25,316 nt of DNA, from NCBI GenBank assembly GCA_964539785.1, contig CAZIJQ010000035.1, forward strand, positions 1 through 25,316, in the 5' to 3' direction. Below are positions 16,078-23,524 of this stretch, piece by piece. The first letter of the stretch is position 1, and each line of letters begins with the position of its first letter. The notes beneath the pieces are model-generated. The model was not told the DNA's origin. It did no database searches and worked only from the letters and a program-made list of their open reading frames with translations. The position numbers and the translations under genes were made by a program. The stretch comes from JABMPO01 sp964539785 (GTDB lineage: Bacteria > Fidelibacterota > Marinisomatia > Marinisomatales > TCS56).

Positions 16078-16107
16078 TTTACCGCAACCGCCAATTAGTC
16101 TTATAAT
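16078..16107 (+). promoter_or_regulatory. Candidate promoter for the aromatic operon leader
   Basis: A perfect TATAAT (16102-16107) is preceded by TTTACC (16078-16083, four of six matches to TTGACA) with an 18-base spacer. The expected start site falls near 16111-16115, directly at or just before the ATG of the leader peptide. Confidence 0.5.
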
Positions 16108-16114
16108 ACTGGCG

Positions 16115-16192
16115 ATGAAAACCATGATTACAAAAAGTTACAAGTATTATTACCGGTATTTTACCCGGCGAGGGTTGATATTGCGGCCGTAG
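16115..16192 (+). CDS. Tyr-rich leader peptide of a transcription attenuator
   Basis: A 25-codon reading frame (ATG 16115, TAG 16190-16192) encoding a basic peptide with the segment SYKYYYRYFTRRG. Tyr codons are at positions 9, 11, 12, 13 and 15 and Phe at 16, so six of eight consecutive codons (16139-16162) are aromatic. This mirrors the control codons of leader peptides such as those of E. coli pheA and trp, where a ribosome stalls when the cognate charged tRNA is scarce. Here the prevailing codon is Tyr, and the downstream operon includes tyrA and DAHP synthase. No Shine-Dalgarno precedes the ATG; a second in-frame ATG is at 16124. The function is inferred from the codon content and the paired RNA structures downstream. 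Confidence 0.75.
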   Translation: MKTMITKSYKYYYRYFTRRGLILRP

Positions 16193-16224
16193 CTATGCGA
16201 CCGATCTTACATTATCAACCCCGC
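16168..16224 (+). promoter_or_regulatory. Antiterminator stem of the aromatic attenuator
   Basis: GGGTTGATA (16172-16180) is exactly complementary to TATCAACCC (16213-16221). The stem extends by GCG (16168-16170) with CGC (16222-16224) if A16171 is bulged. It would occupy the complete left arm of the terminator (16217-16224), so the two structures cannot coexist. The 5' strand lies inside the leader frame just after the Tyr codons, where a ribosome stalled there would leave it free, but one reaching the stop codon would cover it. A small CCGG/CCGG stem (16153-16156 with 16165-16168) could act as the protector structure. Confidence 0.7.
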
Positions 16225-16245
16225 AATGCAGCGGGGTTTTTTTTT
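16217..16245 (+). terminator. Intrinsic terminator (attenuator) before pheA
   Basis: AACCCCGC (16217-16224), a six-base loop, and GCGGGGTT (16231-16238) form an 8-bp GC-rich stem running into nine T residues (16237-16245). It lies 64 bases before the pheA ATG and after the leader peptide stop, so it would end transcription ahead of the operon unless the antiterminator forms. Confidence 0.88.
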
Positions 16246-16260
16246 GCCCGAAAACGGGAT

Positions 16261-16290
16261 TTGACACCATTAATAAAAAACTGAGAAAAT
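16261..16290 (+). promoter_or_regulatory. Possible second promoter downstream of the attenuator
   Basis: A perfect TTGACA (16261-16266) is followed after 18 bases by GAAAAT (16285-16290, four of six matches). If real, it would give basal expression of pheA onward that bypasses attenuation. The pheA ribosome site AGAAAGGA (16297-16304) follows immediately, giving a very short leader. Confidence 0.35.
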
Positions 16291-16309
16291 CGAAGTAGAA
16301 AGGACAACA

Positions 16310-16882
16310 ATGTTAAAAATTGGTATTCAAGGAGGGCACGGTAGTTTCTCTGAAGAAGCAGCTAAGGTTTTTATAGCCAACCATGGGTTGAAACAAACTA
16401 CCATGGAATATTTAATTACGTCGGAAAATGTAGTAGGGGCAGTTGAGTCTGGCCAGGTTGATTTTGGAATCTTCGCCATGGAAAACGCCCAGGGTGGTGT
16501 GGTTATCGAAAGTGTGGAAGCCTTAGCCCACTACCGTTGTGAAATCGTCGAAATGTTTTATGTGGCCATTTCTCAAAGTTTGCTTGCCCGGCGAGGAGTA
16601 TTTTTAGGCGATATTACCGAGATTCATTCTCACCAGCAAGCCCTGCGCCAATGCCGCAACTATCTGGCGGAACATTTCTGGACCCGCCCCCTGATTGAAC
16701 AGGATGATACGGCAGAAGCGGCCCGGCGACTGAAGGAGGGTAAAATTCCCAAAACGGCCGGTGTAATCGCCCCCCGGTTTTGTGCCGAACTATATGGATT
16801 GGTGGTAATTGCTGAAGACATCCATGATTTAAAAAACAATCTCACTCTGTTCTTGGGCATTAAAAAATTGGGAGAAGCGTAA
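16310..16882 (+). CDS. pheA: Prephenate dehydratase-like protein lacking an ACT domain
   Basis: Expected to convert prephenate to phenylpyruvate (or arogenate to Phe). The 190-residue protein spans only the catalytic periplasmic-binding-like fold; monofunctional family members are usually about 270-280 residues with a C-terminal ACT domain that binds Phe, which is absent here. Motifs: GGHGSFSEEAA (8-18), ENAQGGVV (from 58), SHQQALRQC (107-115), DTAEAA (133-138) and NNLTLF (176-181). Two conserved positions differ from the usual consensus: the ENS Ser is Ala60, and the TRF Arg is Leu180, although Thr179 is kept. Activity is therefore likely but not certain. An AGAAAGGA ribosome site supports the start. 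The stop overlaps the tyrA ATG (TAATG). Confidence 0.82.
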   Translation: MLKIGIQGGHGSFSEEAAKVFIANHGLKQTTMEYLITSENVVGAVESGQVDFGIFAMENAQGGVVIESVEALAHYRCEIVEMFYVAISQSLLARRGVFLGDITEIHSHQQALRQCRNYLAEHFWTRPLIEQDDTAEAARRLKEGKIPKTAGVIAPRFCAELYGLVVIAEDIHDLKNNLTLFLGIKKLGEA

Positions 16883-17610
16883 TGAAAGAGAGTGTTGGGA
16901 TAATTGGGCTTGGCCGTTTCGGGTGTGTGCTGGCAAATATATTATCGGATGATTATAGTGTACGGGCCGTGGATCCAAACCCGCAGAACAATGTTTTTGG
17001 TGTTGAATTAGTCGATTGGAATACCGTTCTACAGGAGCAGACAATCTTTGTTGCCGTACCGATTCATTCATTCAAAGCTGTAATTCACCAACTAGCAAAC
17101 GATCTCACACAGGATGTAACCATAATTGATGTTTGCTCGGTGAAAGTATATCCTGCGACGGTAATGAAAGAACATTTATCAGAACGGGTTGGGATAATAG
17201 CGACTCACCCCTTGTTTGGTCCTGATTCGATCAACAGTAACGGGGGACTGAAAATCATGATGCACAATACACGCGATATTTATAATCAATATGCAAAATG
17301 GAAAACGTATTTTCAATCCAAGGCAATTCGAGTGGTTGAGATGTCACCGGAACAGCATGATCGAACCGCGGCCAAGACCCAGGGTATCACGCATTTTATT
17401 GGACGAGTATTACGGGATGCTGGAATTAATTCAACTGATATAGACACCCTGGGATTTCACGAACTGGTCCAGGTGATTGACCAGACTTGTAATGATAGTT
17501 GGGAATTATTTATGGATTTGCAGAATTACAACCCCTATACCCTGTCAGTAATTCAGCAGCTGGAAACATCTATTAATGAAATTCTTGGTAAAATTTTGAA
17601 GGGCGCCTGA
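16882..17610 (+). CDS. tyrA: Prephenate (or arogenate) dehydrogenase
   Basis: Oxidative decarboxylation of prephenate to 4-hydroxyphenylpyruvate (or arogenate to Tyr). The Rossmann motif is GLGRFG (9-14), with D31 at the end of the second strand, which favours NAD. Further motifs are SVK (86-88), the catalytic-His segment THPLFGPDS with H109, and H159 in EQHDR. Its 242 residues lack a chorismate mutase fusion and an ACT domain, so no allosteric domain is seen. It is stop/start-overlapped with pheA, and aroF begins one base after its stop. Placement behind a Tyr-rich leader fits Tyr-responsive control. Confidence 0.93.
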   Translation: MKESVGIIGLGRFGCVLANILSDDYSVRAVDPNPQNNVFGVELVDWNTVLQEQTIFVAVPIHSFKAVIHQLANDLTQDVTIIDVCSVKVYPATVMKEHLSERVGIIATHPLFGPDSINSNGGLKIMMHNTRDIYNQYAKWKTYFQSKAIRVVEMSPEQHDRTAAKTQGITHFIGRVLRDAGINSTDIDTLGFHELVQVIDQTCNDSWELFMDLQNYNPYTLSVIQQLETSINEILGKILKGA

Positions 17611-17611
17611 A

Positions 17612-18640
17612 ATGCTAGTAATAATGTCCACCGATTCAACCGAGAAACAGATTCAACGCGCAAAAGATCGTATTAGTGAAATGGGATATTCATCCCACAC
17701 TGTGAGTTGGCATGGTCACTACGCCATGGGAGTAACGGGCAACAAAGGCAGAGAGGATCGTATTTACCTTGAGGGTTTGCCGGGAGTCTTAAAGGTGGTT
17801 ACCCTTTCCAAGCCCTATAAATTGGCCAGCCGCGAAACTCAGCCGGAGAATTCGATTTATCAAATTGGTTCAGCTACTTTTGGTGATGGTAACGTGGTTA
17901 TGATTGCAGGACCGTGTGCGGTAGAGAGCGAGGAACAAACTTTGCGCATTACTGAACAGGTAGCTCGGCGTGGTGCCCAAATGCTGAGGGGCGGAGCTTA
18001 CAAACCCCGTACATCACCCTATGCCTTTCAGGGATTGGGCGAGCCGGGATTGGAAATATTAGCCACGGCAAGTGAGAAAAACGGATTACCGGTGGTGTCG
18101 GAAGTGGTAGACCCAGGTACGGCAGGACTGGTTGCACAATATACCGACATGCTCCAGATTGGCACTCGCAATATGCAGAATTTTATTCTTTTAAAGGAAG
18201 TCGGGCGTACCGGCAAACCGGTGTTATTGAAGCGCGGTATGAGCGCTACCCTGGAAGAAACCCTAATGTCTGCCGAGTATTTGATGTCCAATGGTGCCCG
18301 AGAAGTAGTAATCTGCGAGCGTGGTGTGCGTACCTTTGCCAGCCACGCCCGCAATACTCTGGATATCAGTATTATTCCGGCTTTGAAAAAGATCAGCCAC
18401 CTGCCGATTATTGTTGATCCCAGCCACTCCAGCGGCCACCGTTACAGCGTAATCCCCCATTCGTTGGCCGGGATCGGCGCCGGTGCCGATGGTTTGATCG
18501 TGGATGTGCATGACCGACCGGCAGAGGCGCTGTGCGATGGTCCTCAGGCACTGTCGCCAGACCAGTTTTCAGAATTGATGGATGTCTCCGGCAAAGTCTG
18601 CGGGGCACTCGGTAAAACAATCGGTAGAGAAATAACCTGA
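17612..18640 (+). CDS. aroF: 3-deoxy-7-phosphoheptulonate (DAHP) synthase, type I-beta with N-terminal regulatory domain
   Basis: First shikimate-pathway step: phosphoenolpyruvate plus erythrose 4-phosphate. Residues 1-70 form a ferredoxin-like (ACT-like) domain as in Thermotoga maritima DAHP synthase, where it confers Tyr/Phe inhibition. The barrel follows with GPCAVES (100-106), KPRTSPY (131-137) and DPSHSSGHR (269-277). Metal-ligand positions by family comparison are C102, H272, residue 298 and D309. Position 298 is Asp in VDVHDRP where the family normally has Glu, and the usual SDG is CDG at 308-310. Length is 342. Allosteric and attenuation control may therefore act together on this enzyme. 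Confidence 0.95.
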   Translation: MLVIMSTDSTEKQIQRAKDRISEMGYSSHTVSWHGHYAMGVTGNKGREDRIYLEGLPGVLKVVTLSKPYKLASRETQPENSIYQIGSATFGDGNVVMIAGPCAVESEEQTLRITEQVARRGAQMLRGGAYKPRTSPYAFQGLGEPGLEILATASEKNGLPVVSEVVDPGTAGLVAQYTDMLQIGTRNMQNFILLKEVGRTGKPVLLKRGMSATLEETLMSAEYLMSNGAREVVICERGVRTFASHARNTLDISIIPALKKISHLPIIVDPSHSSGHRYSVIPHSLAGIGAGADGLIVDVHDRPAEALCDGPQALSPDQFSELMDVSGKVCGALGKTIGREIT

Positions 18641-18644
18641 TTTT

Positions 18645-19895
18645 ATGCATATTCACGGATCACTAACGTTTGCCGGTGATAAATCAATTTCCCACCGTGC
18701 CTTAATGTTGGCGGCACTCACTGATGGTGAGTGTGTTGTTCACAATCCCGCTGGCGGACAGGATCTGGAAACGACCAGGCGCTGCTTAGCCGCCTGCGGG
18801 ATTGAGTCGTCCTGGGAAGGGAATTCCATCAGGATAACCGGCGGTACGTTGATTAATCCCACGGGCGATTTGGATTGCGCTAATTCCGGAACCACGGCCC
18901 GCTTGCTGCTGGGTTTGTTGGCCGGACAAGGAATAGCTGCCCGCCTCACCGGAGACGAGTCTTTATCCCGGCGACCAATGGGCCGGGTAATTGCACCGTT
19001 AACACGATTGGGTGCGAAAATAGAAAGCGCCCAAGAGTATCTACCCATTACTCTCCATTCCCGACAATTGAGCGGAATCACGAATCAACCGTCAGTGGCC
19101 AGCGCCCAGGTAAAATCAGCAATATTGTTAGCAGGATTGGGGGCAGGAGGTACGACTACCGTTATTGAAAATCTGTCTACCCGGGACCATACCGAAAAAA
19201 TGCTGTCTGCTTTAGACGCCCCGATTGAGATTGCCGGGTCGCAGATAACCGTGCAGAAATTGAAGGGTAACTTGCCGATATTTGAAATGACTGTGCCGGG
19301 CGATCCATCAACGGCAGCCTTTTTTGCCGTGGCCGCAGCTGGTTTACCTGGGTCGGAATTGGTGTTAAGGCAAGTATCCCTGAATCCCGGACGGATAGGT
19401 CTATATTCTATTCTGGAGCGTATGGGAACCCGCGTGGTCTACCAGCAAACCGATCAAATTTTAGGTGAGCCAGTAGGTGACATCAATATTAAATCGCGCC
19501 CGTTACAGGGAGTAACAATAGCAGCAAAAGATATTCCCGGGATGATTGACGAATTGCCGGCACTGGCCGTATTGGCTACCCAGGCGCAAGGAGTAACTGA
19601 AATCCGCGGCGCCGCGGATTTACGGGTGAAAGAATCCGATCGCATTGCCGCCCTATGTGAAAACTTGATGCGGTTGGGTGCCAAAGTAAAAGAACATGCC
19701 GATGGATTAACCATAGCAGGACCAACGCATCTACAGGGGGAAACCGTGCGTTCGTTTGGCGATCATCGAATCGCAATGGCGATGAAAATTGCCGGGCTTT
19801 TCGCTACTGGTCCCATATCAATTGATGATTCTGCCTGTATAAAAATTTCGGCACCGGAATTTGATGATTTACTAAACCAGGTACTAAAAAACTAA
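18645..19895 (+). CDS. aroA: 3-phosphoshikimate 1-carboxyvinyltransferase (EPSP synthase)
   Basis: Sixth shikimate step: transfers enolpyruvyl from PEP to shikimate 3-phosphate. The 416-residue protein has GDKSISHRA (11-19, K13, S14, R18), NSGTTARLL, SRRPMGRVIAPL, SAQVKSAILLAGL, DPSTAAFFAVAA, DELPALAVLA, RVKESDRIA and FGDHRIAMA. The usual Pro of PGDKS is Ala10 here, and the N-terminus is short. It starts four bases after aroF with no evident Shine-Dalgarno, suggesting translational coupling. Confidence 0.95.
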   Translation: MHIHGSLTFAGDKSISHRALMLAALTDGECVVHNPAGGQDLETTRRCLAACGIESSWEGNSIRITGGTLINPTGDLDCANSGTTARLLLGLLAGQGIAARLTGDESLSRRPMGRVIAPLTRLGAKIESAQEYLPITLHSRQLSGITNQPSVASAQVKSAILLAGLGAGGTTTVIENLSTRDHTEKMLSALDAPIEIAGSQITVQKLKGNLPIFEMTVPGDPSTAAFFAVAAAGLPGSELVLRQVSLNPGRIGLYSILERMGTRVVYQQTDQILGEPVGDINIKSRPLQGVTIAAKDIPGMIDELPALAVLATQAQGVTEIRGAADLRVKESDRIAALCENLMRLGAKVKEHADGLTIAGPTHLQGETVRSFGDHRIAMAMKIAGLFATGPISIDDSACIKISAPEFDDLLNQVLKN

Positions 19896-19900
19896 GTTTA

Positions 19901-20749
19901 ATGAAGCAATTCGCCGTTATTGGAAATCCAGTTAATCACAGTGTTAGTCCCGATTTGCATAATTGGGTTTTTCAACGACTAAGTATCGATGCGGAATACC
20001 GGCGACAGCGCGTAGCTACCAACGAGCTAAAAGATTTTGTATCAAGATTTCGCCAGGGGGAATTAAAGGGGGCAAACGTTACGCTGCCACTCAAAGAATT
20101 GATAGCAGCAGAGTTGGATTGGTTGGAGCCCGAAGCGGAAAAACTGGGGGCTGTTAACTGTGTATTATGGCAGGCTGGAAAATTAAAAGGCCATAACACG
20201 GATATAATCGGATTTCGTAAAACTTTGATTGAAGCCAAGATTAATCTGGCTCAGCATAACTGTATTTTACTGGGGGCTGGCGGTGTAGCCCGGAGCGTAT
20301 TGGCAGCAGTGCTGAGCGCTGATCCCGCCCGAATCGTGATCATAAATCGTACTTCAAACAATGCTTATAAATTGATGCGTTGGGCTAGGGTTATTAACAG
20401 CTCAATCGAAATAACCGCACCCGCATTAATGGAGGCTGAAGCGATCTTTACATCGGATGCCGTGATTATCAACTGCACTCCCATTGGTATGTTTCCGCAG
20501 GTTGCTGCCTCGCCCCTGCCTGAACACTATTTGTGTTATGGCCAAACTTTGATCGATACAATTTACACGCCCCCGCTCACTCGTTTTTTAGCATTGGGGA
20601 AAGCGCGGGGTGCCCGGGTCGTTGGTGGAATGGATATGTTTATTGAACAGGCTCTGGCTTCGCTGGACATCTGGTTTGATCGCAGAATTTCCGATGAAGT
20701 TTCAAAGGCTGAACTAAAAGATTATTTAATCGAAATGACGAATCAATGA
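19901..20749 (+). CDS. aroE: Shikimate dehydrogenase
   Basis: Fourth step: NADPH-dependent reduction of 3-dehydroshikimate. Substrate-domain motifs are HSVSP (13-17), NVTLPLKE with catalytic K65, and NTD with D101. The nucleotide-binding motif is GAGGVARSV (125-133). The substrate side includes INCTPIGM, and GGMDMFIEQA is near the C-terminus. The 282-residue length is normal. It begins five bases after aroA, and its end overlaps the aroC start by four bases. Confidence 0.95.
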   Translation: MKQFAVIGNPVNHSVSPDLHNWVFQRLSIDAEYRRQRVATNELKDFVSRFRQGELKGANVTLPLKELIAAELDWLEPEAEKLGAVNCVLWQAGKLKGHNTDIIGFRKTLIEAKINLAQHNCILLGAGGVARSVLAAVLSADPARIVIINRTSNNAYKLMRWARVINSSIEITAPALMEAEAIFTSDAVIINCTPIGMFPQVAASPLPEHYLCYGQTLIDTIYTPPLTRFLALGKARGARVVGGMDMFIEQALASLDIWFDRRISDEVSKAELKDYLIEMTNQ

Positions 20750-21909
20750 TGATGAAAAAACTGAAATTTTTAACAGCCGGGGAATCCCACGGCAAAGGTC
20801 TTGTTGGTATCCTGGAAGGATTGCCCGCCGGACTGGAAATCACCGAAAAAAATATCAATACGCAACTAACCAGACGTCAGCGGGGTCATGGTCGCGGGAA
20901 ACGCATGGAGATTGAACACGACCAGGCTGAGATTTACAGCGGTGTGCGTTTTGGAAAGACTATTGGATCACCAATAGCCCTGATTGTGAAAAACCGGGAC
21001 TGGAAAAACTGGTCGTGCAAGATGGCAGTAGCTGGTTCGGATAAAAATGTAAGAAAGGTAACTTTACCGCGACCCGGCCATGCTGATCTTGCCGGTGCTC
21101 AAAAATTTACTTTCGACGATATTCGCAATGTCTTGGAGCGCTCATCAGCCCGTGAGACGGCCATGCGGGTGGCCCTGGCATCCCTGGCGCGCAAGCTGTT
21201 GTCTGAAGTAAATATTGCCGTGGGCAGTCGGGTTATCCAGATTAGCCAAGTAAAGGATGAGTCGCATCTGACAGAACCACTCAATTTAAAACAATTGACC
21301 AAACAAGTTGATTTATCGCCGGTGCGTTGCCTGAATAAAAACGCCGAACAGGCCATGTTAACTGCCATTGACCAGGCCAACACGGAAGGCGATTCGGTGG
21401 GTGGTGTGTTTGAAGTTCTGGCAACCGGCTTGCCCTATGGATTGGGCAGTTACACCCATTGGGACCGTAAACTTACCACCCGTCTTTCGGCAGCAATCAT
21501 GTCCATCAATGCCATCAAAGGAGTTGAGGTAGGCCGTGGATTTGCCTCAGCTGAGTCAATGGGTAGCCAAACCCATGATGAAATAGTGTGGGATGAAGCC
21601 ACCTACCAACGTGCTACCAATAATGCTGGCGGCTTGGAAGGCGGGATGACCAATGCCCAACCCCTGGTTTTACGAGCGGCCATGAAGCCCATCCCGACCT
21701 TAATGAAACCGCTACGGTCGGTTGATATGCAAACTAAGGTTGATCAATTGGCGCATAAAGAACGGACAGATGTCTGTGCCGTACCAGCCGCATCAATCGT
21801 AGCAGAAAGTATGGTCTGCCTGGTTTTAGCCGATGCTCTGCTGGAGAAATTTGGCGGAGATACCGTTGATCAGTTAAAAGATCATATGAAAATGAGTGCT
21901 CGTTATTAG
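20746..21909 (+). CDS. aroC: Chorismate synthase
   Basis: Last common step: FMN-dependent 1,4-elimination of phosphate from EPSP to give chorismate. Motifs are GESHG (12-16), RRQRGHGRG, RSSARETAMRVA, GDSVGGVFE, SMGSQTHDEI, NNAGGLEGGMTNAQP and KERTDVCAVPAASIV. The length of 387 is typical for the longer bacterial type. Three consecutive ATG codons (20746, 20749, 20752) are possible starts; I keep the first, which overlaps the aroE stop. Confidence 0.96.
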   Translation: MMMKKLKFLTAGESHGKGLVGILEGLPAGLEITEKNINTQLTRRQRGHGRGKRMEIEHDQAEIYSGVRFGKTIGSPIALIVKNRDWKNWSCKMAVAGSDKNVRKVTLPRPGHADLAGAQKFTFDDIRNVLERSSARETAMRVALASLARKLLSEVNIAVGSRVIQISQVKDESHLTEPLNLKQLTKQVDLSPVRCLNKNAEQAMLTAIDQANTEGDSVGGVFEVLATGLPYGLGSYTHWDRKLTTRLSAAIMSINAIKGVEVGRGFASAESMGSQTHDEIVWDEATYQRATNNAGGLEGGMTNAQPLVLRAAMKPIPTLMKPLRSVDMQTKVDQLAHKERTDVCAVPAASIVAESMVCLVLADALLEKFGGDTVDQLKDHMKMSARY

Positions 21910-21921
21910 TCTATCGACACC

Positions 21922-22467
21922 ATGAACAACATTGCGAATACCAATATTTATCTGATCGGAATGATGGGCAGCGGTAAATCTACTATAGGTCGTCTATTAG
22001 CAAAAAAGCTTTCGCTGAAATTTGTTGATCTGGATTTGGAGATTGAAAAAGGGGAAGGGCTGGAAATCAACGACATTTTCAACAATAAAGGCCAGGAACA
22101 GTTCCGACAACTGGAACAAAAATATTTGAAAGAGATCAGTAGTCACACCGGTCAAGTTATTGCGACCGGTGGGGGCATAATTCTGAACTCCGGAAACCGA
22201 CAGCTACTTAAATCAAATGGAATTGTAATACTACTACGCTGCCAGATGAATACACTGTCAGGTCGGCTGAAAGATATTCGCGGCCGCCCGTTATTAAACA
22301 ACAACGATAGCACCACTAGGACGTTGAACATGATTTGGCTGGAACGTCAGGAATTCTATTATTCAACGGCGCAAATTATTTTTGACAATAATTTTGTGGC
22401 CCCAGCAAATGCTATCACCCCAATTATTAAACAGATCAAAGGAATTCATGGAAACAATCAAGGTTAA
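21922..22467 (+). CDS. aroK: Shikimate kinase
   Basis: Fifth step: ATP-dependent phosphorylation of shikimate. P-loop GMMGSGKST (13-21), substrate residues D36/D38 in FVDLDLEIE, R62 in QFRQLE, ATGGGIIL (81-88), and the lid RGRPLL. The 181-residue length is normal. It starts 12 bases after aroC, and its last 20 bases overlap the aroB start. Confidence 0.95.
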   Translation: MNNIANTNIYLIGMMGSGKSTIGRLLAKKLSLKFVDLDLEIEKGEGLEINDIFNNKGQEQFRQLEQKYLKEISSHTGQVIATGGGIILNSGNRQLLKSNGIVILLRCQMNTLSGRLKDIRGRPLLNNNDSTTRTLNMIWLERQEFYYSTAQIIFDNNFVAPANAITPIIKQIKGIHGNNQG

Positions 22468-23524
22468 TCTAGCCAAGTGCGGCTACCCGATTTGGATTGA
22501 CCGGCATTTGTTGGAGCGTTTACCAGATATGCTGGCGGACAACTGGCACGGTAAGCAATTGATCGTTATCACCCAGGACTTGCTGGCGAAGCAGTATGGT
22601 CAGGAATTGATTGTAGCTTTGAACAAGAGCGGTTTTAAGACAGCGCAGTTGTTATTACCTGCCGGAGAAAATACTAAAACCCTCCAGCAAGTTGACAATA
22701 TTTACCAGCAATTGGTAGACCTGAATTGCGACAAGGAAACACTGTTGATAGCTCTGGGTGGTGGTACGGTTGGGGACGTTACCGGATTTGTTGCTGCTAC
22801 CTTTCTGCGTGGAATCGCTTATATTCAGGTACCAACAACCCTGCTTGCTATGGTGGACTCCGCCATCGGCGGAAAAACCGGCGTTAATTTGCCCCAGGGG
22901 AAAAATCTGGTGGGAGCCATTCATCAACCGGTGGCGGTTGCGGTAGACCCGGCGGTTTTAGCAACCCTGCCGAGGCGGGAAATTGCATCAGGACTGGCGG
23001 AGGTGCTGAAATACGGCGCAATTTGGGATCGGGAATTCTGGTTCTATTTAGCAGCTAATCTGGATGCAATAATCGCCCTGAATCAGGAACCTTTGCTGGA
23101 AACAATTCGAAAATCCTGTGCTATCAAAGCCGGTATTGTCGGACAGGATGAATACGAGCAAGATTTGCGTAGAATTTTGAATTTCGGACACACGGTGGGA
23201 CATGCCTTAGAAAATCTGTCTGGCTATGGGATCTTTACACATGGCGAAGCGGTAGCTTTTGGTATGCTGTGTGCCGGAGAAATTTCCCGCCAGCGCGGTT
23301 TTATTAATGATGATGACTGGCAATCTATCAGTAAGACGCTCAGGCGTCTGCCCCTCCCGGAGTTGCCAGGTTTTGTAAGTGCTAAGTTATTGGAGGTAAT
23401 CCGGCGTGATAAAAAAGTACGCTCGGGCCGGCTGCATTTTATTTTGTTGGAAGGTCTCGGAAAGGCGGTTATCGTCGACGATGTGACCGATGAAGAAATT
23501 ATTCATTCTCTGGAGGTATTATGA
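22448..23524 (+). CDS. aroB: 3-dehydroquinate synthase
   Basis: Second step: NAD- and metal-dependent cyclisation of DAHP to 3-dehydroquinate. Motifs from the chosen start are GGGTVGD (104-110), TTLLAMVDSAIGGK (130-143), and the metal ligands E185 (AEVLKYG), H248 (FGHTVGHALE) and H265 (THGEAVAFGM). I start at ATG 22448 because AAAGGA (22438-22443) lies just upstream and the family N-terminus fits (METIKVNL). The open frame continues upstream to an ATG at 22382, but that would add 22 residues overlapping aroK. Length is 358. The stop overlaps the aroQ start (ATGA). Confidence 0.95.
   Translation: METIKVNLAKCGYPIWIDRHLLERLPDMLADNWHGKQLIVITQDLLAKQYGQELIVALNKSGFKTAQLLLPAGENTKTLQQVDNIYQQLVDLNCDKETLLIALGGGTVGDVTGFVAATFLRGIAYIQVPTTLLAMVDSAIGGKTGVNLPQGKNLVGAIHQPVAVAVDPAVLATLPRREIASGLAEVLKYGAIWDREFWFYLAANLDAIIALNQEPLLETIRKSCAIKAGIVGQDEYEQDLRRILNFGHTVGHALENLSGYGIFTHGEAVAFGMLCAGEISRQRGFINDDDWQSISKTLRRLPLPELPGFVSAKLLEVIRRDKKVRSGRLHFILLEGLGKAVIVDDVTDEEIIHSLEVL

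Noticed and set aside
16247..16258. CCCG-AAAA-CGGG hairpin just after the terminator
   Set aside because: A 4-bp stem with no T-run; too weak to call a separate element.
22382..22447. Extended aroB start at ATG 22382
   Set aside because: It would add 22 residues not typical of the family and overlap aroK by 86 bases; ATG 22448 has a good AAAGGA site.
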